In this document: in pieces, positions 4,478-5,025 of the stretch
Position numbering within the stretch: the stretch's first letter is position 1
Layout: each line of letters starts with the position of its first letter
Position numbers and translations under genes: made by a program
The notes under the pieces: model-generated
What the model was told of the DNA's origin: nothing
Seen by the model: only the letters and a program-made list of their open reading frames with translations
Databases searched by the model: none
Source of the DNA: Synergistales bacterium
GTDB taxonomy: Bacteria; Synergistota; Synergistia; Synergistales; Aminobacteriaceae
DNA length: 5,025 bases
Assembly: GCA_026002715.1 (NCBI GenBank)
Contig: BOCC01000146.1
Location: 1-5,025 of the forward strand
Direction of reading: 5' to 3'

Positions 4478-5025
4478 CTATTGGATTGAGAGTATATCCT
4501 GCTCGTTCAGTCCGGTGATGTCAATAATATCGCTGACGGACATTTTGCGAGCAAGCATTTTTCGCGCGACCTCGAATGCCTTTTTTGCTTCTCCTGCCCC
4601 TTTGCCTTCTTCCATACCTTTCTCCATACCTTTCTCCATACCTTTCTCCATACCTTCCTCCATGCCTTCCTCTCTGGCATCGCGTATATGAATATCTCTT
4701 ACCACTTCGTCAATCGGCACCCATCGCATTTTCCATGTCTCCCTTACTTTGGGGTCAACTTTTTCGTCGTTGACTCTCAATATGTGAACGATAAACTTTA
4801 GAAGCGATCTTGTTTTTTCGTTGTCGTAGCCGCGCTCTCGTGTTAAATCAAGAAGCTCCAGAGAATATTTCCCGCGCTTTATCGGATCACCCGCGTTACC
4901 GCCGGCGTCGAGCATCCGTCTGGCCGCTAAAACAACCAAGGCAAAGACACGTTTATCCTGCTTCAATTCCTCTATGTCGGCGCTTAGCACATGATACGCA
5001 TTATACCTGAAATTCAGCGAGCTTC
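4478..5025 (-). CDS. Rpn-family recombination-promoting nuclease/putative transposase, C-terminal 181 residues (5' end outside window)
   Basis: Read leftward, the frame is open to the right edge (the first visible residues are SSLNFRYNAYHVLSADIEEL), so the real start and the N-terminal PD-(D/E)XK nuclease domain lie outside the window. Visible features match the C-terminal half of Rpn/PDDEXK-transposase-family proteins: a helix KQDKRVFALVVLAARRML, the middle segment LELLDLTRERGYDNEKTRSLLKFI, then an acidic linker RDAREEG leading into tetrapeptide repeats GMEE/GMEK, and a terminal helical motif ARKMLARKMSVSDII...TGLNEQDI. Members are known as DNA endonucleases linked to recA-independent recombination and, in E. 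coli, to phage defence with an inhibitory small protein made from inside the gene. An internal AAGGGAG-ATG here (start 4729) could make an 83-aa C-terminal product. The gene converges on the transporter operon and is followed immediately by a partial copy of itself. The family call is fairly firm; activity cannot be judged without the nuclease domain. Confidence 0.75.
   Translation of the reverse strand, partial: SSLNFRYNAYHVLSADIEELKQDKRVFALVVLAARRMLDAGGNAGDPIKRGKYSLELLDLTRERGYDNEKTRSLLKFIVHILRVNDEKVDPKVRETWKMRWVPIDEVVRDIHIRDAREEGMEEGMEKGMEKGMEKGMEEGKGAGEAKKAFEVARKMLARKMSVSDIIDITGLNEQDILSIQ
4612..4671 (-). repeat. Five 12-bp in-frame repeats encoding Gly-Met-Glu-Lys/Glu
   Basis: Units (plus strand CCATACCTTTCT) occupy 4612-4623, 4624-4635 and 4636-4647 as perfect copies, with one-base and two-base variants at 4648-4659 and 4660-4671. 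They encode four-residue G-M-E-K/E steps forming a charged helical linker in the Rpn protein. Unit gain or loss by slippage keeps the frame, so linker length can vary without destroying the protein. The short downstream copy lacks these repeats. Confidence 0.9.
4664..4809 (-). repeat. 146-bp direct repeat, right copy (inside the long Rpn gene)
   Basis: This is the partner of 4319-4464. It codes for the segment from S-L-L-K-F to D-A-R-E-E-G of the long Rpn protein, ending where the 12-bp repeats begin. A crossover with the left copy would remove 345 bp (115 codons) and join the body of this gene to the alternative tail in frame. Confidence 0.9.
4739..4745 (-). promoter_or_regulatory. Internal Shine-Dalgarno for a possible small C-terminal Rpn protein
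   Basis: Minus-strand AAGGGAG lies 9 nt before in-frame ATG 4729-4727, giving a predicted 83-aa product ending at 4478. The same arrangement is in the left copy. E. coli rpn genes are reported to make an inhibitory C-terminal protein from such an internal start; whether this site is used here is inference. Confidence 0.4.

Noticed and set aside
4612..4671. Regular 12-bp repeats considered as a CRISPR-like or iteron array
   Set aside because: There are no spacers, and the units are contiguous and in frame inside a coding gene, so they are a protein repeat.
4478..5025. Calling the Rpn region an insertion sequence or transposon
   Set aside because: No terminal inverted repeats or target-site duplications are visible, and Rpn proteins, despite the transposase label, are not shown here to move as an element.

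Overview
The window is a 5 kb bacterial segment, about half G+C by eye. It uses ATG, GTG and TTG starts and has tightly packed, translationally coupled genes. Nothing in it fixes the taxon. The combination of a BmpA-type nucleoside/sugar ABC transporter and a multicopy Rpn-family gene with Gly/Glu/Lys repeat tails suggests an anaerobic, possibly gut-associated bacterium. My low-confidence guess is Synergistota.

The left 4 kb (127-4014) is a rightward gene block. A polypurine leader (31-83) precedes a 410-aa membrane-anchored protein that has the fold pattern of a PlsC-type phospholipid acyltransferase but lacks the usual catalytic motifs. After 22 nt comes a 522-aa double ATPase, and then, overlapping it by 4 nt, a 355-aa inner-membrane permease. 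The last two are the ATPase and first permease of a nucleoside/simple-sugar importer of the BmpA/YufO/YufP kind. The lipoprotein that normally binds substrate is not in the window. Neither is the second permease that normally follows: a GTG overlaps the first permease's stop, but its frame soon runs into unrelated repeat sequence.

The right 1 kb (4015-5025) is accessory DNA read leftward, convergent with the transporter. It holds the 3' part of an Rpn-family (recombination-promoting nuclease/putative transposase) gene that runs off the right edge and ends at 4478. Directly downstream is a second copy of only the C-terminal part (4202-4464). It shares a 146-bp block with the full gene (141/146 identical, all five differences silent third positions) but carries a different C-terminal tail. 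A third, 31-bp relic of the same block lies at 4103-4133. Both larger copies carry an internal Shine-Dalgarno plus in-frame ATG, so each could make a short C-terminal protein. That arrangement recalls the Rpn large/small gene-within-gene system described as nuclease plus inhibitor. The 187-bp spacer 4015-4201 has two G+C-rich hairpins, one of them resembling an interspersed palindromic repeat.

The tandem Rpn tails are the most unusual part of the window. A crossover between the two 146-bp blocks would delete exactly 345 bp and swap the tail of the full-length protein in frame.
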